Below, in pieces: positions 17,653-26,326 of a DNA stretch of 64,000 nt. The stretch covers positions 186,001 through 250,000 of the forward strand of contig JBCBSP010000005.1 of the NCBI GenBank assembly GCA_039819095.1. The letters are read 5' to 3'. The position numbers and the translations under genes were made by a program. The notes below the pieces were generated by a model that saw nothing but the letters and a program-made list of their open reading frames with translations, made no database searches and was not told where the DNA came from. Within the stretch, counting starts at the first letter, position 1; each line of letters opens with the position of its first letter. Source of the stretch: JBCBSP01 sp039819095. GTDB taxonomy: Bacteria > Pseudomonadota > Alphaproteobacteria > Caulobacterales > Maricaulaceae.

Positions 17653-19118
17653 GATCGGCGAGCCTCGGCGTTGGACAGGGCGGCGCGCGCCGCCTCGCTG
17701 TCGTCGAACGGGATGATCTGCTCGCCGACGATCTGGCCGGTCTCGTGACCCTTGCCTGCGATGAGCAGAGTATCGCCAGGCTGTAGAAGATCGACCGCGC
17801 GCTCGACCGCTTCGCCGCGATCGGCGATCTCCTCGGCGTGCGGGCAGGCCGACAGGATGGCGGCGCGTATTGCGGCCGGGTCTTCAGAGCGCGGATTGTC
17901 ATCGGTGACGATGATGTGGTCGGCCAGCCTGGCGGCGACCGCACCCATTTTCGCACGCTTGGTCGGATCACGATCCCCGCCAGCGCCGAAGACCAGAAGG
18001 ATGCGGCCATTGGTGTGAGGACGCGCGGCGCGCAGCAACTTGTCCAGACCGTCAGGCGTGTGCGCATAGTCGATGAGAACCGGCGCTCCATGCGCGCTGA
18101 CGCCGGCCAGCTGCAACCGACCGGCGACGCCGCTGAGATGCTCAAGCGCGCCGAAGGCCTGATCCGGCTCCACGCCGGACGCAATCGCCAGAAGCGCCGC
18201 GCCCAGAGCATTGTGCGCCTGGAACTCGCCAAGCAGCGGCAGATCGATCTCACGCTCATGGCCGCGCCAGACGATCCGAACGAGCTGACTGGCCGGGCGC
18301 GGCGTGATCTCGCGGATCTGAAGATCGTGACCGCGCCAGCCCAGAGTCGTCACCTGAAGCCCGACGCGACGCGCGCCTTCAGCAACGCGCTCGCCCCACT
18401 CTGAATCCACATTGACCACAGCCGGAGCGCCCTTGGCGGTCAGCGCATCGAACAGCCGCATTTTGGATGCGAAGTAGTCATCGAAATCCGGGTGATAATC
18501 CAGATGGTCCTGGGTCAGATTGGTGAAACCGGCCAGCGTGACCCTCGCCCCGTCCATGCGGCGCTGCTTCAGCCCGTGGCTGGACGCCTCCATCGCCAGA
18601 TGGGTCACGCCGTCTCTCGCCAGCCCGTCCAGCGCGCGATGAAGCGCGATCGCGTCCGGCGTGGTGTAACCGACCTCGGTGCGCCCGGACCCTCGGGTCA
18701 CCCCAAGCGTGCCCAGACAGGCCGCCTCATGACCAGCCGCCGCCCAGATCTGGCGCAGAAACTCAACCGTGGAGGATTTGCCGTTCGTGCCGGTGACCGC
18801 TGCGATCGTGGCTGGTTGCGCCGGGTGGAAGCGCGCCGCCATGGCCGCAAGCGCACCCGGCGCGTCTTCAGCCTCGATGACCGGGACACGCGCTGATGCG
18901 CCGCGCGGCGCCAGCACAGCGACGGCTCCGGCCTCGACCGCGCTGGCGATGAAGCGGGCGCCGTCCGTACGCACGCCCGGCAAGGCGGCGAACAGATCGC
19001 CCGGCCGCACCTTGCGGCTGTCGAGCGCGAGGCCGGTGATGCGCAGATCAGCCGTCCCGGCCGGCGCGCTGAGCCCCGGCGGCAGAAGATCAGCCAGACG
19101 ATGCACCGGCTCACTCAC
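17649..19118 (-). CDS. murE: UDP-MurNAc-L-Ala-D-Glu--meso-diaminopimelate ligase MurE
   Basis: MurE adds the third stem residue. I set the start at GTG 19118: GGAGGA lies 8 nt upstream and the codon overlaps the ftsI stop by 8 nt, while the further TTG at 19139 is unsupported. The 489-aa product has the ATP loop GTNGKSSTVEFL, the NLTQDHLDYH motif and DNPRSEDP. DNPR is the signature that reads meso-diaminopimelate, so the cell wall is the usual Gram-negative A1-gamma type (inference from family knowledge). Confidence 0.96.
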   Translation of the reverse strand: MSEPVHRLADLLPPGLSAPAGTADLRITGLALDSRKVRPGDLFAALPGVRTDGARFIASAVEAGAVAVLAPRGASARVPVIEAEDAPGALAAMAARFHPAQPATIAAVTGTNGKSSTVEFLRQIWAAAGHEAACLGTLGVTRGSGRTEVGYTTPDAIALHRALDGLARDGVTHLAMEASSHGLKQRRMDGARVTLAGFTNLTQDHLDYHPDFDDYFASKMRLFDALTAKGAPAVVNVDSEWGERVAEGARRVGLQVTTLGWRGHDLQIREITPRPASQLVRIVWRGHEREIDLPLLGEFQAHNALGAALLAIASGVEPDQAFGALEHLSGVAGRLQLAGVSAHGAPVLIDYAHTPDGLDKLLRAARPHTNGRILLVFGAGGDRDPTKRAKMGAVAARLADHIIVTDDNPRSEDPAAIRAAILSACPHAEEIADRGEAVERAVDLLQPGDTLLIAGKGHETGQIVGEQIIPFDDSEAARAALSNAEARRS

Positions 19119-20943
19119 CTGAGACGTCCTCCGGTGCAAGCGGGTTGAGCAAGAGCGGCTCTTCAGGGCGCGCGCGCGTACGGGCGCGCGGCGCGAACAT
19201 CATCGCGACCGCGCTGGCGCGCGCCTGCGGATCGGTCTCGCGCAATTCGACACCCAGGATGGAGGACAGGCGCATGATCATCTCCCCGCTCGTCGGCGCA
19301 GCGTTCCACCCGGCGGTGGCGAAACCATGGGTTTCCGGCGCCGCTTTTGGGCGGTCGAAGCTGACCAGCAGGACGTATTCGGGATCGTCAAACGGGAAGA
19401 TGGAAACGAAAGAAGTGAACAGGCTGTCCGTGTCATAGCGCCCGCCGACCACACGTTCGGCGGTGCCGGTCTTTCCCGCCACGGCCAGACCGTCCACATC
19501 GGCGCGGCGGCCGGAGCCCTGGGTAACGACCTGTCGCATCACCGCCAGGACAGCGGCGGACGTCTCCGCGCTCATCACCGGCTCGCCGACGATGATCTCG
19601 CCGGGCGCGACCGGGCGCAGGGTGGGCGGAGTGTAGACCCCGCCATTGGCCAGCGCCGCATAGGCTGCAGTCAACGCCAGAGGGCTGATCGCCATGCCGT
19701 GACCGTAGGAGATCGTCATGGTCTCGATCGTGCTCCAGGGCGCAGCCGGCGTCAGCGGACGTCCGGATTCAGCCAGCTCCACCGGCGCGCGCTCCAGCAG
19801 GCGCAAGTCCTGGAAGAACTGGCGCAGGCGGACCCCATCAAGGGTTTCGGCCATGCGCGCGGTGGCGATATTGGAGGAATGGATCACCGCTTCGCGCGCC
19901 GTCATCGGGCGACGTTCCGGGTGAAAATCGCGGATCCGAAACCCGCCGATGGAGATCGGATCGGTCGCATCGAACACATCGTCCAGCGCGACCGCACCGC
20001 TCTCCAGCGCAGCGGCCAGAGTGAGCGGCTTGAACACCGAACCGAGCTCATACACGCCCTCGCTGGCGCGGTTGAAGCGGGCCGAGTTCGGCGCATCATT
20101 GGGCCGGTTCGGGTCAAAGTCGGGAAGCGAGGCGAGGGCCAGGATTTCTCCTGTGCCCACCCGCATCAGCACCGCGCTGGCGCCCTCGGCCCTGAAGTGC
20201 GCCATGCGCGCGCGCAGCACGCTTTCCACCGCATGCTGAGCGGTCAGGTCGATCGAAAGCGAAACCGGACGCCCGTCCCCGGCCGACAGGGCCGCATCAA
20301 AGGCCAGCTCCGCGCCGGACAGGCCATGAAGATCGCGATCGGCATAGCCCACCAGATGGGCCGCAGCCCGGCGCTTGGGATAGATGCGGCCGGGCTCTTC
20401 GACAAAGCCGATGCCGGGAAGGCCCAGAAGGTGGATCGCCTGACGCTGTCGCGGAGTCAGCCCGCGCGCAACCCACACGAAGCGGCGATTGGAATCGAGA
20501 TCGCGCCGCAGCGTTTCGGCGTCCAGCTGCGGCAGCACTGTGGTCAGACGCGCCGCCGCGATCTCAGCGTCCCAGACATATTTCGGATCGGCATAGACGG
20601 AGTGAAAGTCCAGCGTGGCGGCGAGGATCTCCCCGTCACGGTCCAGAATATCGCCGCGATTGGGCGCATCCGGAGCAGCGGCGGCGGCGATGAAGACCTG
20701 GTCGGGATCATGGGACGCAGCCAGCACCACCGCGCGAAACCCGATCAGCGCAAAGCCGGCGGCGAAACACACTCCGATAATGGACAGACGCCGACGCGAG
20801 AGCGCCAGCGTGCGTTCGCCCTCGTCCTCCAGCCGCAAAAGCCGGCTGATATCGGCCGGCGCCGCCTCGCGCAGCGGCTGGGGCGTGGCTGTGCGCGAAC
20901 GCACGCGCACCCGCCGGAAAAGACGAGCAAACAGACCCGTCAC
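19111..20943 (-). CDS. ftsI: Septal peptidoglycan transpeptidase FtsI (PBP3)
   Basis: FtsI cross-links septal peptidoglycan in the periplasm, working with FtsW. The 610-aa protein starts with GTG (20943) overlapping the ftsL stop. It has a short basic cytoplasmic tail, one transmembrane helix at about residues 52-75, a pedestal domain beginning near APNRGDILDRDGEILA, and the transpeptidase domain with SVFK at 302-305, SSN at 356-358 and KTG at 491-493. All three catalytic motifs are intact. The C-terminal 40 residues are Arg/Pro-rich and extend past the usual fold. Confidence 0.97.
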   Translation of the reverse strand: MTGLFARLFRRVRVRSRTATPQPLREAAPADISRLLRLEDEGERTLALSRRRLSIIGVCFAAGFALIGFRAVVLAASHDPDQVFIAAAAAPDAPNRGDILDRDGEILAATLDFHSVYADPKYVWDAEIAAARLTTVLPQLDAETLRRDLDSNRRFVWVARGLTPRQRQAIHLLGLPGIGFVEEPGRIYPKRRAAAHLVGYADRDLHGLSGAELAFDAALSAGDGRPVSLSIDLTAQHAVESVLRARMAHFRAEGASAVLMRVGTGEILALASLPDFDPNRPNDAPNSARFNRASEGVYELGSVFKPLTLAAALESGAVALDDVFDATDPISIGGFRIRDFHPERRPMTAREAVIHSSNIATARMAETLDGVRLRQFFQDLRLLERAPVELAESGRPLTPAAPWSTIETMTISYGHGMAISPLALTAAYAALANGGVYTPPTLRPVAPGEIIVGEPVMSAETSAAVLAVMRQVVTQGSGRRADVDGLAVAGKTGTAERVVGGRYDTDSLFTSFVSIFPFDDPEYVLLVSFDRPKAAPETHGFATAGWNAAPTSGEMIMRLSSILGVELRETDPQARASAVAMMFAPRARTRARPEEPLLLNPLAPEDVSGE

Positions 20944-21296
20944 GGCCGCCCCCCCGCCCCGCCGCCCGGGCTGGACACGTTGATCTGCTCCACGATCTCG
21001 CCCTGCTCCAACCCGTCCGCATCGACGCGGGGCAATTCAGCCAGAGCGATTTCCTGATCGGGGCGCACCGGCTCAAAGCCGAGATGGGCGCGCGCCAGAA
21101 CGCGCAACTGCTCAGGGTCTTCCAGATAGGCCTCATCGGCCGTCAGCCGGTTGATCTCGCCGCGCTCCTCAGCCAGCGTCTCCTGCAGCTCGGCCAGGCG
21201 CGCCTGAGCGGAGCTGATCTCGGTATTGGCCACGTAGAGCGCCAGAAGCAGCGCCGCAGCAACGACCAGGCCCAAAGCATTGATCCATTTCAACAT
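20940..21296 (-). CDS. ftsL: Cell division protein FtsL
   Basis: A small bitopic protein of the FtsQLB complex that activates FtsWI. From the ATG at 21296 it is 118 aa; a longer open frame into rsmH has no sense as FtsL. It has one transmembrane helix (about residues 6-22), then a heptad-patterned coiled coil (SSAQARLAELQETLAEERGE) and the short motif EDPEQLRVLARAHLGFEP that typifies alphaproteobacterial FtsL. Sequence conservation is low in this family, so position between rsmH and ftsI carries much of the weight. It starts 4 nt after the rsmH stop. Confidence 0.9.
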   Translation of the reverse strand: MLKWINALGLVVAAALLLALYVANTEISSAQARLAELQETLAEERGEINRLTADEAYLEDPEQLRVLARAHLGFEPVRPDQEIALAELPRVDADGLEQGEIVEQINVSSPGGGAGGRP

Positions 21297-21300
21297 GGCG

Positions 21301-22305
21301 TTATGCGACCTCCAGCAGGCGTTCAAAACCGGGAGCGCCGAACGCGCCCTTGATCGATTGGGCCCAGGCCGGCGAACCGGTCCGCGCGCCGGCGCGCAGC
21401 TTGGCGGAGCGGGCGCGCGGATTGGCCTCAAGCTCCGCTTCACCCGGCGCAACCGCCTTACGCGTCAGCAATGAAAAGCTTGGGGCGCGCTCATCCTTGA
21501 TCTCCGGAACGTGGCGGCTGCCGCCCGGCGTAAGACCGGCGCGTTCGCGCAGGAACATCTTCACCATCCGATCCTCCAGCGAGTGAAAGGTGACCACGAC
21601 CAGCCGGCCCGCCGGCTTCAGGATGCGCTCAGCCGCGACCAGCCCGCGCGCCAGCTCGCCCAGTTCGTCATTGACCAGAATACGCAGCGCCTGAAACACG
21701 CGGGTGGCCGGATGAGTGCGCCCCGTCTTGCCCCCGACCGCGCGCGCAATGATGGCGGCAAGCCGGTCGGTGGTTTCAATCGGCGCTTCAGAACGTTCGC
21801 GCACAACCGCATGAGCCGCGCGCCCGGCCTTTCGTTCATCGCCATAGACCCTGAAGACGGCGGCGAGTTCGACTTCATCAAGACCGTTCACCGCATCAGC
21901 CGCGCTCGGGCCGGAGCGGGACATGCGCATGTCCAGCGGACCTGAATTCTGAAAAGAAAAGCCGCGTTCGGCCTGATCGAGCTGCATGGAGGATACGCCG
22001 AGATCCAGCATCACGCCGTCCACCCCAGACCCTTCAGCCTGCTCCACAATCTCTTCCATCACCGAGAACGGACCTTCCGCGAAGGCGAACCGGCCAGGAT
22101 GGGCGCGCTTGACCAGACCGGCTGCAGCCAAAGCGGTCGGGTCGCGATCAATGCCCAGCACGCGCGTCCCATGAATTCCCAGAACCGCGCGGCTATATCC
22201 GCCGGCGCCGAACGTGCCATCGACATAAAGCCCGCCCTCGCGCGGCTCGAGCCAGTGCAGGACCTCATCGAGCAGAACCGGCTGATGCGAAGCGCGATCA
22301 GTCAT
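21301..22305 (-). CDS. rsmH: 16S rRNA (cytosine-1402-N4)-methyltransferase RsmH (MraW)
   Basis: RsmH methylates N4 of C1402 in the ribosomal P site using SAM. The 334-aa protein starts at ATG 22305, which overlaps the mraZ stop by 8 nt. SAM-binding is seen in VDGTFGAGGYSRAVL, followed by the family runs DGVMLDLGVSSMQLDQ and RGFSFQNSGPLDMRM, and VTFHSLEDRMVK near the C-terminus. All are RsmH hallmarks. An in-frame extension upstream into mraZ is not coding. Confidence 0.97.
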   Translation of the reverse strand: MTDRASHQPVLLDEVLHWLEPREGGLYVDGTFGAGGYSRAVLGIHGTRVLGIDRDPTALAAAGLVKRAHPGRFAFAEGPFSVMEEIVEQAEGSGVDGVMLDLGVSSMQLDQAERGFSFQNSGPLDMRMSRSGPSAADAVNGLDEVELAAVFRVYGDERKAGRAAHAVVRERSEAPIETTDRLAAIIARAVGGKTGRTHPATRVFQALRILVNDELGELARGLVAAERILKPAGRLVVVTFHSLEDRMVKMFLRERAGLTPGGSRHVPEIKDERAPSFSLLTRKAVAPGEAELEANPRARSAKLRAGARTGSPAWAQSIKGAFGAPGFERLLEVA

Positions 22306-22789
22306 CGCCGCCTCCTGAGCCGGAGGTCGGCGCGGGCGACGCCACGCGCACGGGCGGCTTGAGCACATCCTTGCTTTTGAACGCCAGGGCGCGGTCCTCG
22401 ACCTCCTGGCCGGCATACGCCTCCGGACTCCAGATCTCGAAGCGCTTCAGCACGCCGACAAACACCGCGCGGCCCGTCAGCCCGGCATGCTCGGCGAAAT
22501 CCTTCGGCAGCGTCACCCGCCCGGTAGAGTCAAAGCTCAGCGGGCGGATGCCGCCGAAAATCTGCCGCTCCAGCGCATTGCGACCGGAATCGTAAAGGCT
22601 GGCGCCCTCCATTGAGGCGGCCAGCTCCGCCAGCAGCGCGTCACCGCCGCCTTCCAGAAACGGTCCGTTAAAGGATCGCCAGACATAAACGCCATGGTGC
22701 GACCCCTGCGCGACAGCCGAACGGAAGCCGGAAGGCACCGAAACCCGGCCCTTCGCGTCAATCCCGTTCTCAAACTGCCCGAAAAACAT
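22298..22789 (-). CDS. mraZ: Transcriptional regulator MraZ
   Basis: MraZ is an AbrB-like DNA-binding protein that controls its own dcw operon by binding clustered TGGG repeats. The 163-aa product starts at ATG 22789 (MFFGQFENGIDAKGRVSVP). It has two swapped-hairpin domains, each with the DxxGR core: DAKGRVSVPSGFR near residue 10 and DSTGRVTLPKDF near residue 85. As the first gene of the cluster it is the likely autoregulator. A set of TGGGA repeats lies 50-74 bp upstream of its start. Confidence 0.95.
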   Translation of the reverse strand: MFFGQFENGIDAKGRVSVPSGFRSAVAQGSHHGVYVWRSFNGPFLEGGGDALLAELAASMEGASLYDSGRNALERQIFGGIRPLSFDSTGRVTLPKDFAEHAGLTGRAVFVGVLKRFEIWSPEAYAGQEVEDRALAFKSKDVLKPPVRVASPAPTSGSGGGDD

Positions 22790-22838
22790 GTCCCCACACC
22801 GTTCGCCACGCCGCGCCAAACGCGCGTCTGGTTAACAA

Positions 22839-22863
22839 TGGGATACCATGGGATAGCGTGGGA
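22839..22863 (+). promoter_or_regulatory. Candidate MraZ operator: three TGGGA repeats at 10-bp period
   Basis: TGGGA occurs at 22839-22843, 22849-22853 and 22859-22863, each separated by exactly 5 nt. MraZ is known to bind consecutive TGGGN direct repeats with 5-nt spacers. Here the repeats read TGGGA on the plus strand, that is TCCCA on the mraZ coding strand, the reverse of the orientation I recall for E. coli. The geometry is seen; binding is inferred. Confidence 0.65.
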
Positions 22864-22910
22864 AACAATGACTCAAAGATCAAAAGCGAGCTGAATCCAC
22901 AGACCAGCAA

Positions 22911-22936
22911 GTAAAAGCGCCGCATTGCTGCGGCGC
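22911..22936 (-). terminator. Intrinsic terminator downstream of rnpB
   Basis: Read on the minus strand, a perfect 8-bp stem (22917-22924 with 22929-22936, loop of four bases) is followed directly by TTTT (22916-22913). It lies 52 nt past the end of rnpB and upstream of the mraZ promoter region, so it would insulate the dcw operon from rnpB transcription. Confidence 0.75.
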
Positions 22937-22987
22937 ACAAAACAGAACAGTCGAAGAACAGTTGGTTAACACGCGCCGGAGAAGGCG

Positions 22988-23392
22988 CGTCAGGCGGCCT
23001 GTAAGCCGGGTTCTGTGTCGTTATTTCCAAAATGGAAAAACGCGGCGACCATTCATCTGGGACGACGCTTGCGCGCCGCCTCGTGCGGCCTACCCGGATG
23101 GAGCGCGAAGACGCGCCTGCCCGCCTTTCAGCGAGCGTCCATCCCTATTCGGCCTTGCTCCGGGCGGGGCTTGCCGTGCCCCCTTCCTTGCGGTCGGGGC
23201 GGTGCGCTCTTACCGCACCGTTTCACCCTTGCCGACCCGAGGGCCGGCGGTCTGTTTTCTGCGGCGCTTTCCCTGAACGCGGACACGCCGCGCCCGCCGG
23301 GATTTCCCCGGCGCCCTGTCTCCGTGGAGCCCGGACTTTCCTCTCCTGCCGCCTTTCGGCCTTGGCAGGAGCGGTCGCCCAGCCGCCTGACG
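22988..23392 (-). ncRNA. rnpB: RNase P RNA (bacterial type A)
   Basis: The catalytic RNA of RNase P, which matures the 5' ends of tRNAs. Conserved region I appears on the minus strand as GAGGAAAGTCCGGGCTCC (about 23343-23326), and the 3' conserved end as ACAGAACCCGGCTTACAGGC (about 23014-22995). The ends are set by helix P1: ten bases at 23383-23392 pair perfectly with 22988-22997. A second 7-bp stem (22971-22977 with 22984-22990) overlaps the 3' edge and may help processing or termination. The gene lies between the amidase and mraZ, in a gap that would otherwise lack genes. Confidence 0.97.
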
Positions 23393-23559
23393 GGATCATC
23401 AATCAACCGCCGAGCCCGGCCCGTCAAGCGTGAGCTGAGCGCCTTTAGCGCACCCGCACTTCCACGGTGACGTTATCGGGGCCTACGACGAAGACCGCGT
23501 CGGGAAAGCGGGGCGGCCCGAAGCGGGAGCTGGGACGACATGCAGGCGCCGCGAAAGGA

Positions 23560-24240
23560 TCAGCCCGGCGCCCAGGCCCTTTGAACCGCGCCGATGATCC
23601 CGAGCGTTTCATCATCAAGCCGCCCGTTGAGCTGATCAGGCCGGAAGCGCCGCTGAAAGGCGGTGACGACGAGCGACAGCGATTGCGCGCTATCGGTATC
23701 GAAATGATAGCCGATTTTGCTGAGGGCGGCCGGCGCGGCCTCAGAAGGCAGCGCCACAGGCCGGGTCGGCCAGTCGCTCACGCCACACTCAGCCAGCCTT
23801 GCCCAATCGAAACGCTCGCCGGGATCACTCTTGCGATCCGGCGCCATGTCGGAATGACCGATCACATTCCAGGGCTTGATCGCGTACCGCCCCACAATGT
23901 CCCGCGAGAGCGCGATCACGGCCTCCATCTGCACATCAGGGAACTCCGGCAGCCCGAACTCATGTCCGCCATTGACGATCTCGATGCCGATCGAGGCCGA
24001 ATTGATGTCCGCACACCCGCGCCAGGCGCCCAGCCCGGCATGCCAGGCGCGTCGGGCTTCATCGACCAGCTGGAAAACGCGCCCGTCTTCTTCAACGACG
24101 TAGTGTGCGCTGACCTTGGCCGCAGGGTCGCAAAGCCGCTCAATCGCCGCCGCGCCGGTTTCCATTCCGGTATAGTGCAGCACCAACATGGAGATCGCGG
24201 CGCGCCGTTCATCATGGTTGGGTGAGTTCAAACTCTGCAT
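23560..24240 (-). CDS. N-acetylmuramoyl-L-alanine amidase (AmpD/AmiD-like) with C-terminal peptidoglycan-binding domain
   Basis: A zinc amidase that cleaves the bond between MurNAc and L-alanine in peptidoglycan fragments. The start at ATG 24240 has GAGG 6 nt upstream; ATG 24252, which overlaps the previous stop as ATGA, is the alternative. The 226-aa product has zinc ligands H22 (VLHYTGM), H129 (IGHSDMAP) and D139 (KSDPGERFDW). Residues 155-226 look like a PG_binding_1 domain (FQRRF..., LDDETLGII). No signal peptide is visible, which suggests cytoplasmic recycling of wall fragments, although the two-domain layout is that of AmiD. Substrate location is therefore open. Confidence 0.88.
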   Translation of the reverse strand: MQSLNSPNHDERRAAISMLVLHYTGMETGAAAIERLCDPAAKVSAHYVVEEDGRVFQLVDEARRAWHAGLGAWRGCADINSASIGIEIVNGGHEFGLPEFPDVQMEAVIALSRDIVGRYAIKPWNVIGHSDMAPDRKSDPGERFDWARLAECGVSDWPTRPVALPSEAAPAALSKIGYHFDTDSAQSLSLVVTAFQRRFRPDQLNGRLDDETLGIIGAVQRAWAPG

Positions 24241-24248
24241 GACGCGCC

Positions 24249-25160
24249 TCATAGCGGTTTGCGCAGGACGGTTTCCGGCGGGGTCGTCGAGGAACGCCGA
24301 GCCGCCACGACGCCGACGCCGGCCAGCGCGATCAACCCGCCGGCGATCAATTGCCATGTAACCGGATCGCCCAGCAAGACGACGCCGCAAATCACACCGA
24401 TCAGCGGCGCCATCAGCGTCAACGGAGCGATCAGCGAGGCGTCATAGCGCTTCAGCAGCCAGTAAAAGGCACCGTGTCCGAACACGTTGACGAGAAGCAC
24501 GGTGAAGATCAGCGTCGCAAAGAACGGCCAGCCGCCCGCGAGTGTCGCGGCGACCTGATCACGCTCCATGATCAGGCTGAGGATGAGAAGCGGCGGCCAG
24601 GAAAACAGCCCGATCCAGGCCTGAAGCGGGATCGGCTTCATGTCGATGCGTTTCACGAAGATGGCCCCGGCAGCCGCCGCCAGCGCGCCGCCCACGCCGG
24701 CCAGAAGCCCGATGGTGAAGCTGAACTCGGCCGGCTTCAGCACCACGAGACTGGCGCCGGCGAAGGCCATCGCCATGCCGGTGGTGCGCACCCAGCCGAC
24801 CTTCTCGCTGAGAAACATCACCGACAATATGGTGGTGAAGGGCACCGCCAGCTGAACCACGATCGCAATGGATGACGGAGTGGCGTAACGCAGCCCGATG
24901 AAGAGCAGCGCGAACTGGATCGCGCCCATGGTCAGGCCCGCCCCGATCACAGCGCCCATCTGCTTGGGAACCGGCAGCAGCCAGGGCGCCAGGATCGCGT
25001 AGAGCAGCGCGAATCTGAGGAAGGCGAAGAAGAGCGGCGGCGAGCCCTCAAACCCTTCAACAATCACAGGGGTTCCGGAGACCGACCACTTCGCAACGAC
25101 GAAGTTCACCCCCCAGATGAAGCAGATGGAAAACAGGAGAAGGAAATGGCGAGGGCTCAT
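24249..25160 (-). CDS. EamA-family drug/metabolite (DMT) exporter
   Basis: A 303-aa inner-membrane protein with ten predicted hydrophobic helices arranged as two EamA repeats, the second beginning near residue 155. The N-terminus HFLLLFSICFIWGVNFVVAKW and the glycine/proline pattern in ATPSSIAIVVQLAVPFTTIL fit the family. DMT exporters move amino acids or other small metabolites; no specific substrate can be inferred. It overlaps or nearly touches the downstream amidase gene, so the two are likely co-transcribed, though no shared pathway is evident. Confidence 0.85.
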   Translation of the reverse strand: MSPRHFLLLFSICFIWGVNFVVAKWSVSGTPVIVEGFEGSPPLFFAFLRFALLYAILAPWLLPVPKQMGAVIGAGLTMGAIQFALLFIGLRYATPSSIAIVVQLAVPFTTILSVMFLSEKVGWVRTTGMAMAFAGASLVVLKPAEFSFTIGLLAGVGGALAAAAGAIFVKRIDMKPIPLQAWIGLFSWPPLLILSLIMERDQVAATLAGGWPFFATLIFTVLLVNVFGHGAFYWLLKRYDASLIAPLTLMAPLIGVICGVVLLGDPVTWQLIAGGLIALAGVGVVAARRSSTTPPETVLRKPL

Positions 25161-25256
25161 GAAGCCGCCATATAGAGGCCGGCGCGCGCTATCAAGGCGC
25201 GTTCGCCATCACAATTTTCACAGACCGTGAGGCCTCAAGTCAGTTCAGGCGAGCGA

Positions 25257-25547
25257 TCAGCCCTCGCCCTTGGGGTCGGCGTCAACGGTCCAGCCATGCG
25301 CGCCCTTGCGGGCGACCAGAACTGTGGGCCCCTTCTTGCCCGATTTCGGGCTGCGGACCTTGCGATAGAGCCAGTAAGCGCCGCCGCCCAGAGCCGCGAC
25401 GCCGGCGATGATCAGCGCGCTGGCGGTCAGAAGCGCCGCCAGAAGAAGCACCAGGCCCATGAACGCCGCGGCGAGAATCGCTGCGAGCACCGCGCGCAGC
25501 AGATTGACCGGGTTCATCGCGAATAGTGTCTGGTTCTGCGCAGTCAT
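25257..25547 (-). CDS. Small membrane protein of unknown function
   Basis: A 96-aa protein from ATG 25547 (a second ATG at codon 11 is possible). Residues about 17-60 form two closely spaced hydrophobic helices rich in Ala/Leu, followed by a basic tail (YRKVRSPKSGKKG) and a polar end. I do not recognise a family. The preceding gene in the same direction is the DjlA-like protein, whose stop lies 86 nt upstream of this start; that gap contains a 7-bp inverted repeat (AGCCACC/GGTGGCT) without a T-run. Coding is supported by a coherent membrane protein layout and matching codon use. Confidence 0.65.
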   Translation of the reverse strand: MTAQNQTLFAMNPVNLLRAVLAAILAAAFMGLVLLLAALLTASALIIAGVAALGGGAYWLYRKVRSPKSGKKGPTVLVARKGAHGWTVDADPKGEG

Positions 25548-25633
25548 CGGCGCACGCTCCTCATCATCACTCAGCCACCCAGCCCTGATAGATTTGGTGG
25601 CTTGGCCCGCCGGGTCAATCCCGCAATCGCGAT

Positions 25634-26326
25634 TCAGCCCGGCTCGATCAGCCCGCGTTCGAGGCGGATTCTCTGGTAAGCGGCGTTGATTACAGCCATT
25701 TTCTCGCTCGCCACTCCCTGCATTTCCGCCGGCGCGCCGCGCGCGATCAAACGGTCAGGATGGTTCTGATAAGCGATGCGCCGGTAGGCCCGCTTCAGAT
25801 TCTCGTCGCTGATATCGGCATCCACGCCCAGAACCAGATAAGGATCGTCCGGCGCAGCGCCCAGATGCGCTATGCGGATCCGGCGGTATTCGCGCTCGGA
25901 GAAGCCGAACAGATCCGCCACGGCTTCCAGATAGTCTTCCTCATCCGCCGTCACCCGACCATCGGCCTTGGCGATATGGAACAGACCGTCCAGCACGTCC
26001 TCCAGAACGGCCGGATTGGCCCGGAAACGGCGCGCCAGGCGTCTGGCGTAACCTTCAAATCCGAGCGTGGTCTGCTGAGCCAGCTGGAAGGCGCGCCGCA
26101 ACGGCGCCTCGAAACCGGCCGGCGAACGGAAGACCTGGCGGAAGGCGGCGACCTCATCGTCGGTGACCTGGCCATCGGCGCGCGCCATTTTCGCGCCCAG
26201 GCCGATCAGCGCCATTGCGAACTCAGCATCGTCCACGCGCCGACCCGGCCCGCAATCGTCCTCCTCACAGTCGAACGGATCGGGCCGGCCGGCGATCAGA
26301 TCAGCAAGCTTGCTCCAAAGGGACAT
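25634..26326 (-). CDS. DjlA-like protein: TerB domain plus C-terminal J-domain
   Basis: A DnaK co-chaperone candidate. The 230-aa product has a TerB-type helical domain over residues 1-150 with two metal-loop-like repeats, ARADGQVTDDE (48-58) and AKADGRVTADE (119-129), then a J-domain from about residue 162 (DPYLVLGVD) with the essential HPD tripeptide at 189-191. E. coli DjlA has an N-terminal membrane helix that is not evident here, so this version is probably soluble. It is divergent from the hydantoinase gene. The J-domain call is firm, the client unknown. Confidence 0.87.
   Translation of the reverse strand: MSLWSKLADLIAGRPDPFDCEEDDCGPGRRVDDAEFAMALIGLGAKMARADGQVTDDEVAAFRQVFRSPAGFEAPLRRAFQLAQQTTLGFEGYARRLARRFRANPAVLEDVLDGLFHIAKADGRVTADEEDYLEAVADLFGFSEREYRRIRIAHLGAAPDDPYLVLGVDADISDENLKRAYRRIAYQNHPDRLIARGAPAEMQGVASEKMAVINAAYQRIRLERGLIEPG

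Noticed and set aside
19327..21057. A 576-codon plus-strand frame opposite ftsI/ftsL
   Set aside because: Antisense shadow of ftsI, whose three catalytic motifs are intact.
23445..23615. Short minus-strand frame after the amidase ending with a protein-like stretch (PDAVFVVGPDNVTVEVRVR)
   Set aside because: About 56 codons, its first third overlaps the amidase in another frame and no ribosome site was found; a frameshifted amidase tail is unlikely because the amidase domain ends normally.
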